DNA from: Pachypanchax playfairii
Lineage: Eukaryota; Chordata; Actinopteri; Cyprinodontiformes; Aplocheilidae
Reading direction: 5' to 3'
Length of the DNA stretch: 64,000 bases
Assembly: GCA_006937955.1 (NCBI GenBank)
Contig: SSNP01000015.1
Coordinates: forward strand, 4,837,489-4,901,488
Both the position numbers and the translations under genes were made by a program. Positions within the stretch are counted from its first letter, which is position 1. Every line of letters begins with the position of its first letter. The notes below the pieces were generated by a model. It saw only the letters and a program-made list of their open reading frames with translations. It was not told the DNA's origin and ran no database searches. Positions 29,708 through 42,660 of the stretch are shown here, one piece after another.

Positions 29708-31364
29708 TTAAAAATATTTTGTCTTTAAATTTCAGTTCTTTGTGAATTATCAGTAATATTGTTTAAAAAGCACTTGAAAAACAAAAATATCCGCATCAAA
29801 GTGCTGTGTAGCAAATATTTCCCCCAAAAAAATGCAATAAAAAAAACACAAAACAAAATGAGTGAAACCATGATGACAAATAGTCTAAACAAACAAAACA
29901 AAAAAAAACACTTAAAAAAATAAATCTAAAAAGACTTGATTAGTGAAAAACAAAACAAAAACATTACACAAAACACAAAAACACACAAGGAATGAAGTCA
30001 AGTTATTCAGCTCTAAAAAGTTCTGACCACCCCAAACACATTTATTTCTTTGTATTTTTACTTTATCTGCACTAATAGGGAAAAGATATAATACTAAATC
30101 TTTGCCACTGATACCAATGTCAAAATATTGTATTTGTTTGGTTTAAGGGGCTTTTTTTTGTGTGACTTTTTTGTGTGACTTTCACTAGGCAAGAAAATCC
30201 ATATATGAAGCGAAACGCGAGGTCCAAAAAACAATTCAGAGTCAACAACAACCCTTGTGAGCAAAAAATAAACAAGACAGACACGATCAACAGAGAGAAA
30301 GGCGTTGGCTAGGAAGTGTTGCAGCACTCAACTAACTGGCAAACTGGTGATGACTGAAGGAGGCTTATAGCTGGAAACCAGGTGCATGAGGTAAAGTGTG
30401 ATAGTGTAGCAGGTGAGAGTGATGAACACTGATGAGGCATGTGAAAGTGGTAAAACATGACACACATTACACGTTGTAATAAATGGACATTTCAAACAAA
30501 GATGCAAAATTGGTGACATTTTCAAGTATAACCTACTTTGTGGTTTTGCAGCTTTTGCCACCAATAATTTGTTGTACAATAACAACAATGTTGTATTTTT
30601 ATGTTTTAACATATTGAGGCTGATTGTGATTATACAGCAACAACAGCTTCAAGCTTTTCCCTCCTTCACTTTAACACTTCAGTGCTAAGTTTTTAACACA
30701 AAAAACGTCTTCAGTTTGCTACCGTATAATATCTGTAAAAGTCCCAAAGGAGAAGTGGCTCATAAAGCAGACAGCCACGTCACATTTCAACAACCGTGCT
30801 CACTGCCTTTGTCATTAACTGCAGCCTCAGGAAGCCATTTTGCACAAAACAAAAGGTAAAATCCCCTTGGCACACGTCTGGCAATACTTGATGTGGCAAT
30901 GTGCCAAATTTTACTCTCCAGCATATGTAGGAGGTCTGAGCTCTCCTAATACAACCAGATCACTGGGAATCATGTAAACAAAGAAGTGCTTGAAGGAAAT
31001 GCCATATTTAATCTCTTCACTGATGGCTTATACTTGTCATGTAATAGAAGGCTTGTTAGAAATTCCAAATGAACGTAATGACAAAAATTAAAATATGCTG
31101 GAAAATAGTTTATTCTAAGGCTACATTGATTTACATAACTAGTTGAAATGAAAGCATTAGGTTGTGTGTGTCTTTATGTGTAAATATATATATATTTCAT
31201 GTCCGTGAGGCTGAACATTTGACCTTGTTCAGTAAAGTTGTATCATGCTCGTTTCCGGTCACTCATGTGGAAACGAGACTTGAGCTCATTCTCTTTCATG
31301 ACAACTTGTTTACCTGCAGGTAAAGCGGAGCAGCATCTACTCACATCTCTTCTTCTGCTCTAAT

Positions 31365-31780
31365 ATTAAAGGGATGGTTCAGATCTTTTGAAGTTCTTCG
31401 TAAAGGCTATGAATAATTCATATCTTATCTTCTGTAGGTCGTTCTTTGAATTACCTCAGTTTGGAGAAATAGATTTTAGTTCTAGACCAGACAGATGAGT
31501 CTGAGAGGGGCAAAGACAAAATTGATTACTATTCTCTTAAAACAAATCTAAAAACATCACAGTGTTTCATATGGAACTTTTATACTACAGTAAATTTCAG
31601 GATTATTTATAAAGGATGGGGTTCGTTGCAATGAAAATTAGGAGCAGAGATGGTTCAACATATAAGACTTCCAGATGGAATATCATAACATTTCTGCCAA
31701 AATAATTAAATAATATGGACATTTTGATGTTTAAGTGGTGTTAGATGGCAGCAATCCCCTTTAGTCTTGTGCAAACTAGT
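31365..31780. repeat. decayed copy of a teleost 'GGGATAGTTCAGAT' dispersed DNA repeat
   Basis: TTAAAGGGATGGTTCAGATCTTTTGAAG at its left edge, and CTCAGTTTGGAGAAATAGA about 80 bp in, match landmarks of a repeat I know from many teleost genomes. The right limit is uncertain; a hAT element begins at 31789. A second copy lies at about 62.7-63.2 kb. Confidence 0.5.
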
Positions 31781-31788
31781 CATTAGCT

Positions 31789-32751
31789 CAGGGGTGCACA
31801 TAATATTTTTGGCCTGGTTCTCAGAAGAGAACCTAGGGTTGTTGCTTGGTCCTCACATTTTTAAATGTGTCTCGCTGTGTCTCTTCCGAGCTCCTCTGCT
31901 TTGTTTTTGGTTTCATCAAGCTTCAAATTCAGTCTGTTTACTTTACCTGGCTCTATATTTGTTTCAATAAAAATCCTTTAATTGTTGAAAAAATCAAGAG
32001 AAACCAGTAAAATATAAAAATACTGGTAAAAAAAAAAAAACCTTCAGAGTTCAGGTTGGATTGTTTACAGGTTTGATTGTTCACTTTAATCTACATTTAA
32101 CAGTTTGGTGTTGAAATTTATTAATCAGCTGTTGGAGCTTCTGTCATTTACTGTAACTGTTTTTTGTTTTGAAATGATGAGGATGTTTGTAATGTGATGC
32201 AGTCAGATAAAAAGATACACTGGACAGTTATGGTGCATTGACTGCATATCCCATAGTGCTTTGCGTGCATTCAAAATGGTGCGGATCACAGACAAATACG
32301 CTGATACTGTTGATTAAAACAGGTGGTTTTCTGTATTTTATAGCACAAAAAGGTAGTTATACACGTCTGTGCCACGATGGTCTATTTGTCTTATTCAGTG
32401 AATTTTTTCAGTTTTGACGTGATGCAGAATCCTGCAGTCAGCTGCACTGATCTGACTGACTGAAAATCCGTCACACTGGCAAACTGATACACAGAGACAG
32501 AGAGAGACGCAGCATCAGCTGATCAGCTGGAACTTCGGCGCTCTGGCTGAGAAACATATCAGTCAAACGAAAGAAGTCAACAGGATTCTTCATTTATTTG
32601 ACAATGAACCGCCTCTGATTAACCTAAAAATTCACGCAGCTCAGTCAAACCAATGTTAAGTACGCAAACGCGTGTTGCAACTTTTCATCTGGTGCGCATT
32701 TTATATTCTGACAGTGTGTGCGGACCTGCGGACCACTTATGTGCATCCCTG
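31789..32751. mobile_element. 963-bp nonautonomous hAT transposon with perfect 8-bp target duplication
   Basis: The left terminus CAGGGGTGCACATAA and the right terminus, complement CAGGGATGCACATAAG, form the short inverted repeats of hAT elements. CATTAGCT is duplicated exactly at 31781-31788 and 32752-32759. No transposase domain is visible inside, so it is a nonautonomous derivative. The intact duplication suggests a fairly young insertion. Confidence 0.9.
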
Positions 32752-32759
32752 CATTAGCT

Positions 32760-34678
32760 CATCTGTTCGGTCAGAGTTAATCTTTATTTCCTTGAACTGT
32801 GGTCATTCATTGAATTCTAAACATTTTAACTGAACTGTTCTGCAGAAATGCACTTAAAAAGACCCGAACTGTCACTTTTAATATACTATTTTCACCGTTT
32901 TTCCTTGTACAGGGTATCTTTGTAGCTCCCCTTTGACCTCTATCTTTAGTCCTTTCAGTGAGACACTTTACCAGCAGGATACTTTGTAGGAAAAGAAATA
33001 AATTGCTTGACATTTTATGTGCAAAGTGGAAGTAATTTGTCTACTTGCAAATACACGTTAATTAAAGTTTAATGATGTAACACTAGCATTAAAGAGCAGC
33101 AATAAGTTTTTGGACTGTGTAAGCTAAGTGGGGTAAAAAATTCAGTGGCTCATTAATGCAGATCTCCTTCGGTAGTTCTTCTTTTGTAGTCCTAAAGAAA
33201 GCAGTGTGCAAAACGGAGTTTAAAATAAATAAAGAAAATTACATTTAAGATGAGAAGATGGCGATAATAATGGAGACGCTGGATGAAGATATTACAAAAT
33301 TGAGTTTAACAGCTTAAAAACATTCTTCAGTATCAATCGTTTTTTATTCTTGAATGATTATGTTTTAAGAAAAAATTTGAAAACTGTGGAGCACGAGCAC
33401 TTTGCACACCAATTCCCATAATAAAAAGCACACGCGGGTCTGTTTAAATGGGAAGTGGCATATATGCGCTGCCCAAGAAAGTGTATTTCCATGTGCCTAC
33501 TGCAGAGTCTGAGGGCATGTGTAAGTGTCTGCATGTGAGTGTGTGCAAGGCTGAGAAATCACATCAATGTATTATCTGAGCCAGAGCAAGATAGGGAGCT
33601 GTTTCCCTTTCAGGATGCTGAGCAGGTTTGAGATTGAGGGGTCTGAACAGAGAGGGGACAAAAGCATGCGAGCCAGAGGGCGGAGGGGAGCGGATGAGCC
33701 GGTGAGATGATAATGCAGCGTGACACCTCTGAAATGAATCTCTGGTTACCATGGCGAAGAGGCAGGATTGGACAGTCTCTCAGGAGCCTGAAATAAAGCC
33801 AGCTGTAAATGATGTTTGATTAGTATTTAAATCATGTTCCTGCAGCAGAAACATTTTGTCAGCTGTTTGTGTGTTGGTACCTCCTTTTTCACCAGCGTAT
33901 ATGAGAACAAACACAATCCTGGTAAACGGAACCAAACAGAGGGGAACATCTATTTTTCATCAGATGTTCCGAGTTGCTAATTTTCTATAGAATATGGCTG
34001 ATTGCTTTTAAGTTTTAGGGTGTGTCAGGTGTCATAGCTTATTTATTTAACATGTAAATATGCACCTGACAGTTCTGTTTGCTAGAGACTTTAGAGAAGG
34101 GAGATGTTTGTGCACCACATTGCAAATACAGAACCAGAGAAAGAGAGTGTACACAACAGTAGTTTTTACTCATGCATGTTAAGTAGTCTGTTCAGTTTAG
34201 TTCATAATTCTCTGTGGTATTTTAATATGTATATGTATAGTTATTTGAAGGAGAAACTAGGTTTTCTAATTAAAAAAAAGATTAAAATATGTTTATTTGT
34301 GACATGAGGAAGCCTATATAGGTGATTTCTTCCTCCATGACCAGTTAAAGGAGGTTCTTTTCACTGCTTTTCTCTGCACCTCTCTGTTTTCTTCTGTCAG
34401 CCACGCCAGAGATGGACTGCTTATCAAGCTGGAACTAAACACATCTGACTGCTATCTGTCTCCATCAATTACACACTCGGCGCCGTGTGTCCTCCTGCAA
34501 CCAAACAGTGAAAAAGATCCAATAATACACCCACAACGACACCAGCTGAGTGCGTGAGCGGTTAAACGTAGGTTTGGCTTCCAGATGTAACTGTGATTTA
34601 ATTCATTGACTTTGCCTGCTTATTCCTGTTTAATGAAGTTAGTGAGTCGGGGCTAAGAGCAGAGAGGTGATGAGGTCT

Positions 34679-34729
<51 letters not shown>

Positions 34730-37700
34730 GAACCATGGGGGTAATACTGAATGGCAATTACTTACACTTTAGTCAGTCAGTGCAACAGTTATCAGAATCC
34801 TTCATCTGCCACTGACTGCTGAGAGAAACACGATCAGAGGTCCCCCCCAAAAGACAGTCATCACTAATATTACTCATGAATAAATCAGTTAGTTAATGGT
34901 GGCATAATTAAACATAAATGTAGCGCTGATATGATATAGTTCCATGATGCTCAATTGAAAAATACAGATCAAAACTTTTCATAATCTTTGTCACAAAATG
35001 GTAATAAAATATTCAGTAGACAGACTCAAGGAGCTGTTTGAATGTAGTGAAGCATCTACAGATGTAGCAAAAACATCTGGATCATGTTTACAGAGTCACA
35101 ATCTGAGACAGGAGTGAAACAGCAGGTAGATTGACCTGAAATAGAACTTGAGATGTTTTTGTGATCCTACCAATCCTTCCTTCATGCAAAATCCGATATG
35201 AAGGCTGATGGCCAATTGTGAAAAAAGTGACGTGATCGAGAAAAATGAATATTATTGTTTAAATACAGATCACCTAGATAGTAAAAAGTATTTGATTTTA
35301 TTCAGCAAATAAAATACAGGGCAGCGTTGCCCGATAAAACCAACTGCTTTCTTCACTGCAGGTGATATTCTCATCGCCTCAAACTGTTTTTATTGTTAAA
35401 GTTGAAATTCCAACTGGACTTTCTCTCTTTCTTGGTCATCTCTTCTGCTAATTTACTGTCTGGCCCGTGTTGAACGTACAGGACACGTCTGACAGAGACA
35501 GATTGCTCAGGCTGAGCTTAAAGGTGACTGCCTTTGGTCTGTGTTCCCTCAAATCACTGGATCATTGGAATCCATCATAGGCACAAGTGTCTCACATAAA
35601 CAGTTCCCACAGAAGAGACAGCAGCAGAAGGATAACACAATGAGAAGTGAGAACTAAATGTGACATAAATAAGACAAAATGAGACATGCAGGAAGACATT
35701 TTGGGTGAAATTTGAAAGGGGAGAACGTACCAAAGAGCTTCAGCTCTGTTGACACAGGGGTGAGTGTGGGGGGGGAGGGATTTTGTGGGCATGTGTGGGG
35801 GCATTTATCATTATTGGCTTATACCGCCATCCCTTGCTCAAGCTGACATCCCTGCTGCCATTGACATAAATCATGATTTCAACATAATAGATGTTTTCTC
35901 TGCCATAAAACAGAACTCTGTGTGCTTCATATTGATTTCAGTGTCTTCTCACTGCATCTGCACACACATTAGGCTCTGTACAATGATTTGTAATCATTAT
36001 TAGCCATTACTGATTTTGCACTCTGTGGTATGTAAGGTAACATTTGTTTTCTTTTAGCTTGAATGGGATCTAAGGTTACCAAGAGGATATAAAGCTCATT
36101 CAAACATCTTAAGTATTATTTTAAAATAAATCAAAATGAAGTGAAACTATAATCAGCTGTTGAATCTTAATTTTTCACCATTTGATTTTCTTCTAACTGA
36201 TCTCATAAACACTGAAGTTAAACCAAATGATAGAAGCTCAGGAGACAGCAGGTGATGAGCTGAAAAATGGACAAACATCACTTGAACTTGACTGAGCGTA
36301 GCAGGTAATTAACACATTAATAACTCCAGCGTTGGTTTGAAGTTCAAGTCCATTTGTCAAGTGATCTACGTTGAAACCATCAGCATGCTTTACAGACTGC
36401 TGTGCACTTCTCCTGTGGCGAGGAGTCATCAAAGTGACAACAAAATACTTTAAAGCAAGGCTCACTAAAGCTTTTTTTCAAGCTCAACATTCAGAAATTA
36501 CAGAAAGAGTTTGTTTTTCAAATAAAAAAAAATAAAAAAAATCAGCACCTTCATCAAATAATCCATTAATTATTAATCTAAGGTCTTTTTTATAATTAAA
36601 CATTAAACTTTAATTCCTTTCTTTAATATGTTAACCAGGAGGCACCAAAAGACCGCTGTGTAAGTGTCTTGATTAATCACAAAGCAGGAAATGCACTTGC
36701 AAATTATACTAAAATTACTCATCTTGTTTTCAGTTGTATATATATATATTTATTTTAATAAGATTTTCCACCAAGGAGGTTATTTTTTTTATTGGTATAA
36801 AGTTATTTATTCATTGGTTGGTTCGTTTGTTTGTTAACAAGATAATTCGAAAGGTAAAAAATGGGTCACATATTAAGGATAGGCTTGTGGAAGGTTTCCA
36901 CTGTCTGAGGGTTTTCTACTAAATAACGTTTTACTATAGGTGCAACAAATAATAGCTCTCATATGGATGCACTAATCATTTGTGATTTACTGTTTGTGTC
37001 TACAAATTAATTAACTACAATTATGGATTTTCTCATTTACTTGCTCCATAAATTGTCATCAAAACTAGTTTTCTGCAAGGTAAAATGGGATTTAATTTGT
37101 AGATGTATTTCCATTCCACAATGCTCTTATTCATACAAAAACAACATTATATGTTTAATAATCATATAAATGAAACTGGATTTTTTAAATCTGATTTTAT
37201 TGATATTTGACTTCTTATCTGAAGAATAAAACAAAACAGTGCAAAGATGAAGATAACTCACTAATCCAAGGTCCTGCTGCATTTGTATAGGCTGCTCAGT
37301 GTATGGAGGGCATTAACATAAATTCATTTTAAAAGACATTTGAACACTGATGTTGGGTTTACTGCAAACTGCAAACAAACCCCTTAAAATAAACCTGCAG
37401 ATGTGCCCATGCGGGCTTTGCGTTAAAATTAAGTCTCAAAAGAATAAAAACTATTATTGTACATGCTAATAAATTGTGGTCATTTGCCTGATCTTCAGCA
37501 GTGATGATCAACTTCAGCTGACTATACGAGGCCAGTATCGAGGTGGGGGTCAAGAAGATTAGGCAGACTAACTTCATGACAGACTTGGTTGATGACGCTC
37601 AAGCTTAACTGCATATGAGGGGATTAATTACAAGACCCATACATGCAGAGCCTAAATAAATGATTGCAGGGTTAATTGCAGTGTTCTAAGCTTTGGGTAA

Positions 37701-38515
37701 TGGACTGTATTTCTCTAATGATAAAGCATGAGCTCATAACTGAGTTCACTTCATGTGCTGTTTTTTTTTTTTTTTTTGTTTCTGGTTTTACATCCCAAAT
37801 CTCTGCATTGCTTTTGATTTCCCACTTCTTTCCAAGATAACCAAACCAGAGGGAAATTCTCTTTTGTCTCGTAATTAGCATAGTTATTAGATATGTTTCC
37901 ATGAATATCATTACAACAGGAGAGTGTATCCAATGCTTTGGGCAAACACTGGTGAGGAATAGTGCTGCAGGGAGTCCATCACCATGATTGTGGTGTCACT
38001 ACAGGAGTAAAACCATGACGAGAAAAAAAAACGACAGTTTTTTTAAACAGAATATCAAGTCTTGCTTTGAAGCTCAAGGGTATTTATTTCTCTGATAATA
38101 TCAACCTATAATCTCATGACCCGTCCTTAAACAGAGCTCTGTAAATGACACAGTATGACAGGACTTAATCATCCTGTTAAGATGAATTAATGCAAACTCA
38201 TTTTTTTCCTGGATAATCAAATGTTACCATGCAATTTAGCCTGTTTTGTTTTTAATCAAGAAAAAACATTAAAAGGCTCAAAACAGGAAGTTGATAATCT
38301 TCTGTAGAATCATGGTGACTGGTTTAATTAACATGGCTTGGTAATGGCCAAAATGGTTTGGGTAGAATCTCTCTTGAATCATTACATCATCATTAAACAG
38401 TTTTCTGATTCACTAAGGTCAAAGAAAAGTTCTAAGAGTACAGGGAGAAAGGATGAAGATTATTTGGGGAATTTACGTGAGGAAACAATCACAGCGGTGG
38501 ACTCAACCAACTAGC
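32760..38515. other. intergenic DNA, second part of gene desert
   Basis: No gene is seen. It includes a 50-bp poly-G run (34679-34728), a G-rich patch near 35765, a poly-T run near 37761, and several unique AT/GC-mixed blocks (for example 33550-33780 and 37590-37690 with GGATTAATTAC and GGGTTAATTGCAG) that could be regulatory. None can be proved from the sequence alone. Confidence 0.6.
34679..34728. repeat. 50-bp poly-G tract
   Basis: An uninterrupted run of fifty G. Natural G runs this long are rare, so it may be a true homopolymer of uncertain length or a sequencing/assembly artefact. Confidence 0.9.
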
Positions 38516-38519
38516 ATTG

Positions 38520-38715
38520 TAAAGGGACAAAAGCCCCATTTGATTTAGCTGTAGTAATTAGGAGAACTGATCACAGGTGTGAGTCCCAGTAGTCAGGAGA
38601 CTCTGTCAGTGGGTGGGGCCACGAGGGGCACAGTCACAGCCCAGGACTAACCTGGAAAAGAGAACAAAGAAATAAAAAAAACTCGGCCACCCCAGGAAGA
38701 ACCCAGACCCTAACC
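38520..38715. repeat. probable dispersed-repeat fragment
   Basis: The GC-richer stretch (CACAGGTGTGAGTCCC, GTGGGTGGGGCCACGAGGGG, GACAGCCCAGGACTAACC-type motifs) contrasts with its flanks and resembles a repeat seen across teleosts. I cannot assign a class, and no termini are visible. Confidence 0.35.
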
Positions 38716-39489
38716 GTACACTTAGAACAGATGTTTCCTCAAGTAGTTCTTACAATCTGTACAATTTTATTGAGCCTGTTTAGTTAAAAAAAAATCCTAA
38801 AATCTTAAAAGGTTTTGGAAAAACAAGATAAATATTAAGGAAATACAAATGCCACGATAAATAACCTTGTCATATTGCTTTTTTTTTTTACTTTTCCAGT
38901 ATTGAGGTGGATCTTAAAATAAGTGCTGATAACTCTGTGTAGCTAAAAGTTTAAGACTAATGTGTCTGATGGAGGAGGAAAAGTAAACTGAACCTGTCAG
39001 TGAACTTTAATCACACAGAAAAATGGCTGATGGAAGGTGTTGTATCGTAAATAGAGGTGTTATTACAGCAGACTGTCGGGGCTAAAGCTTGTTGCCCCTC
39101 CACCTGCTCACAGAAAGCCTCCTCACCTCTAACAACAGTTTACAGAGCATTTACCCACAACTGCAATTGACATAATTTGCTCTAACCACCATAATTATGT
39201 CATTTATTTTTTTAGGCATACAGTATATTAAATGGGAGCAGTGGCTATATCTCTCATTACGACGGAAAATGGTTGTTGAACAAAGACTGTCGCTGAATTG
39301 TTACTTGACTTGGTTTAAAGCACAACAGTGACCCCAATACTGTGTGTGTACACAAGCAGGCCAACTGTTTCTATTTTAACAAAAGATGTAAACAACCAGG
39401 TGAACAAAAGCCAGAAACACATAAACAGTAATAGTTTTGAAAAAGTCATTTTGAAAGTGGTGTAACTCTTGAATTCTCAGATGCTTCAT

Positions 39490-39520
39490 GGTAAAAAAAA
39501 AAAAAAAAAAAAAAAAGCTT
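39490..39520. repeat. poly-A tract
   Basis: About 23 consecutive A at 39494-39516, possibly the tail of an old retroposed sequence, although nothing recognisable precedes it. Confidence 0.6.
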
Positions 39521-39729
39521 TTGCACATCTTTGTATAAGACTAATTCCTTTTTTTAAATCCAGGCTAGGTTATAGCTTCTTTTTTTTTTTTATTAAATCA
39601 CATCTCTAAAACAATGAAAAAGCATAAAGAGTCTGAATTTTAAGAATTCTAGATCTTAATTGTTGATAGTGTCAATGTAAGATCTTGATCAGGTAAAGGA
39701 TAATAAGAATTAAGAGAGCTGCTGTTTGT

Positions 39730-39870
39730 CTTTAGCTGTCAGTGGCTGAGAGGCAGGGGACACCATGGAACTGTCCCCTGTCCATCACATGACCTCTCAA
39801 AGAGCAAACATCCATTCATGCACACTCACCTAAAGTCAATTATATATCGCAAACCTAGAAATCTCACAGT
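39730..39870. repeat. fragment of common teleost dispersed repeat
   Basis: GTGGCTGAGAGGCAGGGGACACCATGG, CTGTCCATCACATG, CATTCATGCACACTCACC and CTAAAGTCAATTA follow in the order found in the familiar teleost repeat (cf. 41020-41320). It is diverged and truncated. Confidence 0.55.
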
Positions 39871-40489
39871 CTTCTTAGATCTTAATCACTGCAACTTCCA
39901 GCTGCATTAGTTTGGTTTAAATACCTTTTGCATTTTATGGTCTGAAAAAGACTCAGTTCATACAGAACAGATATGTACAGGAAGTGGTGGGTAAAATTAG
40001 GAGGAAGAACATAGTTAGTCTCCCCGTTACTGGCATTAATCTCATCTGCTTTTTTGTGAGTGCAGCTCATTCTGCATGAACAAAGCTGTTGTGTTCTGGG
40101 CAGAAAACATGACATGCATTGTCTGAGAACACGTACGAGTGCTGAGCTTCTTAATTTCTGATAAATTAGGTGTCTCTCAAAGAGGTCCTAATTTACATAT
40201 TAGATTCAGTGTCTGGGGTCAAAGCAACACGTTCTCAGATCAGATGGAAACAAACAGTGTTAACAGTTGTGTGAGAGAGCAGGGACTTGAGATTATATAC
40301 ATCAAGAAGTTTCTTTACCTGAGAGGAAAAAATGATGATGATGATGTCATTGTTGGGCTGTTGTTGTAATGATCTAGACTGTTCCACGACTCAATTAACA
40401 CACCAGTCACAAAAGCAAGTTAAAAAGAATTATTACAAAAATAGTGCATGTAAAAAACTGACTGGCAGCTAAAGCCTCTCGGTCTCTTC

Positions 40490-40828
40490 ATGTCATGTGA
40501 CCACACACCACACACGGCGCAATTTCACTCACAGAGACAGTTTTCCCCCAAAAAACTCAGAAACCTCTCAAAATCTGTGACTTCTGGTTTAAATCTGTGT
40601 ACCACTGGATGACAAACGCCACAAACCTCAGAAGAAGAAGCTTCCCGTCACCTCGCTTTCTGATTGGCTACACGCTGCACTGAGCGGCTGCATGCTCGGT
40701 TCTCCTCGCAAACACACCACACACGGCAGGAATATCGGTTAGGATTATCTTGAGAGCCGTCCAGATAATCAGGGCTTGTCGGAAGGTGAAAATCTGGGCA
40801 TGAAAATCCTGCCGTGTGAACCCTGCAT
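40490..40828 (-). mobile_element. probable DNA-transposon fragment ending at 40828
   Basis: Read on the minus strand it opens GCAGGGTTCACACGGCAGG, a typical transposon-like terminus, and the ACACACCACACACGGC string occurs twice (about 40502 and 40712). The left terminus and target duplication are not visible, so it looks truncated or diverged. Its CpG content is well above the flanks. Confidence 0.4.
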
Positions 40829-41019
40829 TATCAAACTGTTTCTTACGCTAAACTCAAAAACTTGTCTGAAGATCGGCCTGTAAATTCTCATGATGACACA
40901 TTATCAAGGCAGCCAACTAAATGGCAACATATTATATAAGATCAATAATATTAAAAATGTGAAATATTGAGTTGTTTTCATAAACCTGATCCAAACTAAA
41001 TATTGTTCAGTCAGCCATT

Positions 41020-41325
41020 TATCTATGTTCTGTGCTTGTCCATTCCTGCACAGGGTCATGGGGGGCTAGTTCCTATCTGCAGCAGTCAGTGGATGAAAGG
41101 TGTGGTTACACCCTGAACACATCACCAGTCTGTCACAGGCTATACAACGAGCAACTTATTTAAACACATCCAAGTCCAATATAAAGTTTGCAGTTAAACT
41201 AACATACATGTTTTTGGTTTGTCCCACAACAAAACCCACACATGCATGAGGAAAACATACAAACTCCATGCAGAAGGGTTCAACAGGTGTTCAACCCAGG
41301 AATCTTCCTGCTGCAAGCCAATAAT
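41020..41325. repeat. common teleost dispersed repeat, near-full fragment
   Basis: It contains in order the landmarks CATTTATCT, GCACAGGGTCATGGGGGGC, GGTTACACCCTGAACACATC, CAGTCTGTCACAGG, the AAACATACAAACTCCATGCAGAAGG stretch, and TTCAACCCAGGAATCTTCCTGCTG. All belong to a repeat dispersed in high copy through teleost genomes. Confidence 0.7.
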
Positions 41326-42089
41326 ACTTATTGTAGGATAAAAGATGTTAAAGCTTGTCTGAATAAATAAAAAGAGACATGTTCAACAGCTTGGGTGCCC
41401 TAGTTTCCTCTGGTTTTAACCCTTTCAGCATGAATTTAGATTTTTCATTCATATTTAGGCATAAAAATACCTTCATTTAAACTTCTTTTTTTAAAAATAA
41501 TTACTTTTCAAGGATTTAATTTTAGGTGGACATCATGTGTTGATTATCAAACAGGTATTTGATGAACACATGTAGTATGTAGTATAGCATTATAATGTTA
41601 TCCTTGCAAAAGTATCAGAATACACATACGTTAACAGTGTGTGACAGTCTATGGAGTGATACACTAGAGTCCAAACTACACTACACAAGCATATACAAGA
41701 AAACAAGGTAGAAATAGCTGTTCACTGTGCAAGAAAAGGTTAAATTTAGTTCCTGGTTCCACCAACAGCTTCTGATCAGCTGATCCCAAGTTCCGAAGTT
41801 GCTTATGGACCTGTAAAAGATCAGTATTTAGTAATGCCTTACTAAACCAAGCAAGGCATTCTTAAACCAGGTACTTAAATCAACAAACAGAGTTTAAAAA
41901 AATGAAGCCTGACCTTTTATCACTCAGTGATCCAGTGAACCAAATTATTTGTGCCTGCCAACGTGTCAGAAATGAGTCTAACAAATAAAGCGCTGTTCTG
42001 TGGTGACAGCTTTGCTTTTCCTTCAGTAGCTCTTTCAGTTTTTCCTCAGTGGGCCTGCATCTAATTTTTAAATTCACATGTGTAAACAT

Positions 42090-42660
42090 ACATGGCTTAT
42101 GATCTCACACTGAGAACCAATGAGTGCACTCTGCACTTCATATTTAGAGATACAGAGGATCAGAGCACAGCCAGACTGAGTAACACCCATGAAAAGCAGG
42201 GGGCCTTTCTGCATTTTCTTGATCCCTTATTCTCTTTCCATTTGCTTTCCCCTCCTCCTGCCATGACAGCACAATTAGCCATCAGACACACAATGGGGAG
42301 GCATGTCCCCTTAGCCACGGCCTGCTCCCTCGGACCTGTACATCCTAATGGGGATTAGAATGGAAGTTAACAATGAATGTGTAAGTCCTTCAGGAGCCTC
42401 TATTCTTTTCTGTTCAGTGCCACTTTTCATGGGAGTCCATTCATAATCACGTGTTTCAGCACAAGGTGTAATCCTCTTAGATATCAAAGGTGGACAAATC
42501 ATATTAATGTAGACATTGGTTCCCTAGGCCCAAGGGCACATTATGCACTCGAAACAGAGCCCCAACGTCACCATCTGCTCTGCTTTCCAACCTGCCTGCT
42601 GTGACTGAACTGATGCCTGCCCATTTTCTCAACCTAATTCGGTACCTCATGTGAATTCAG
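42090..42660. promoter_or_regulatory. candidate conserved noncoding block
   Basis: Unique sequence of mixed composition with no decayed-repeat hallmarks, including ACAATTAGCCATCAGACAC, CCTAATGGGGATTAGAATGG and AGTTAACAATGAATG. Open frames on both strands overlap here without domain similarity. It lies 16 kb upstream of lhx1b. Conservation is inferred only from texture. Confidence 0.3.

Larger units (their letters stand above)
26246..31360. other. intergenic DNA, first part of gene desert
   Basis: No exon with homology is seen. Contents: CTCF-like motifs at 27154 and 28807, a short dispersed-repeat scrap near 27270-27330, G/T-rich tracts at 28083-28212 and 28400-28450, and an inverted pair of telomere-like repeats at 29514 and 29694. 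The rest is AT-rich filler. Confidence 0.65.
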
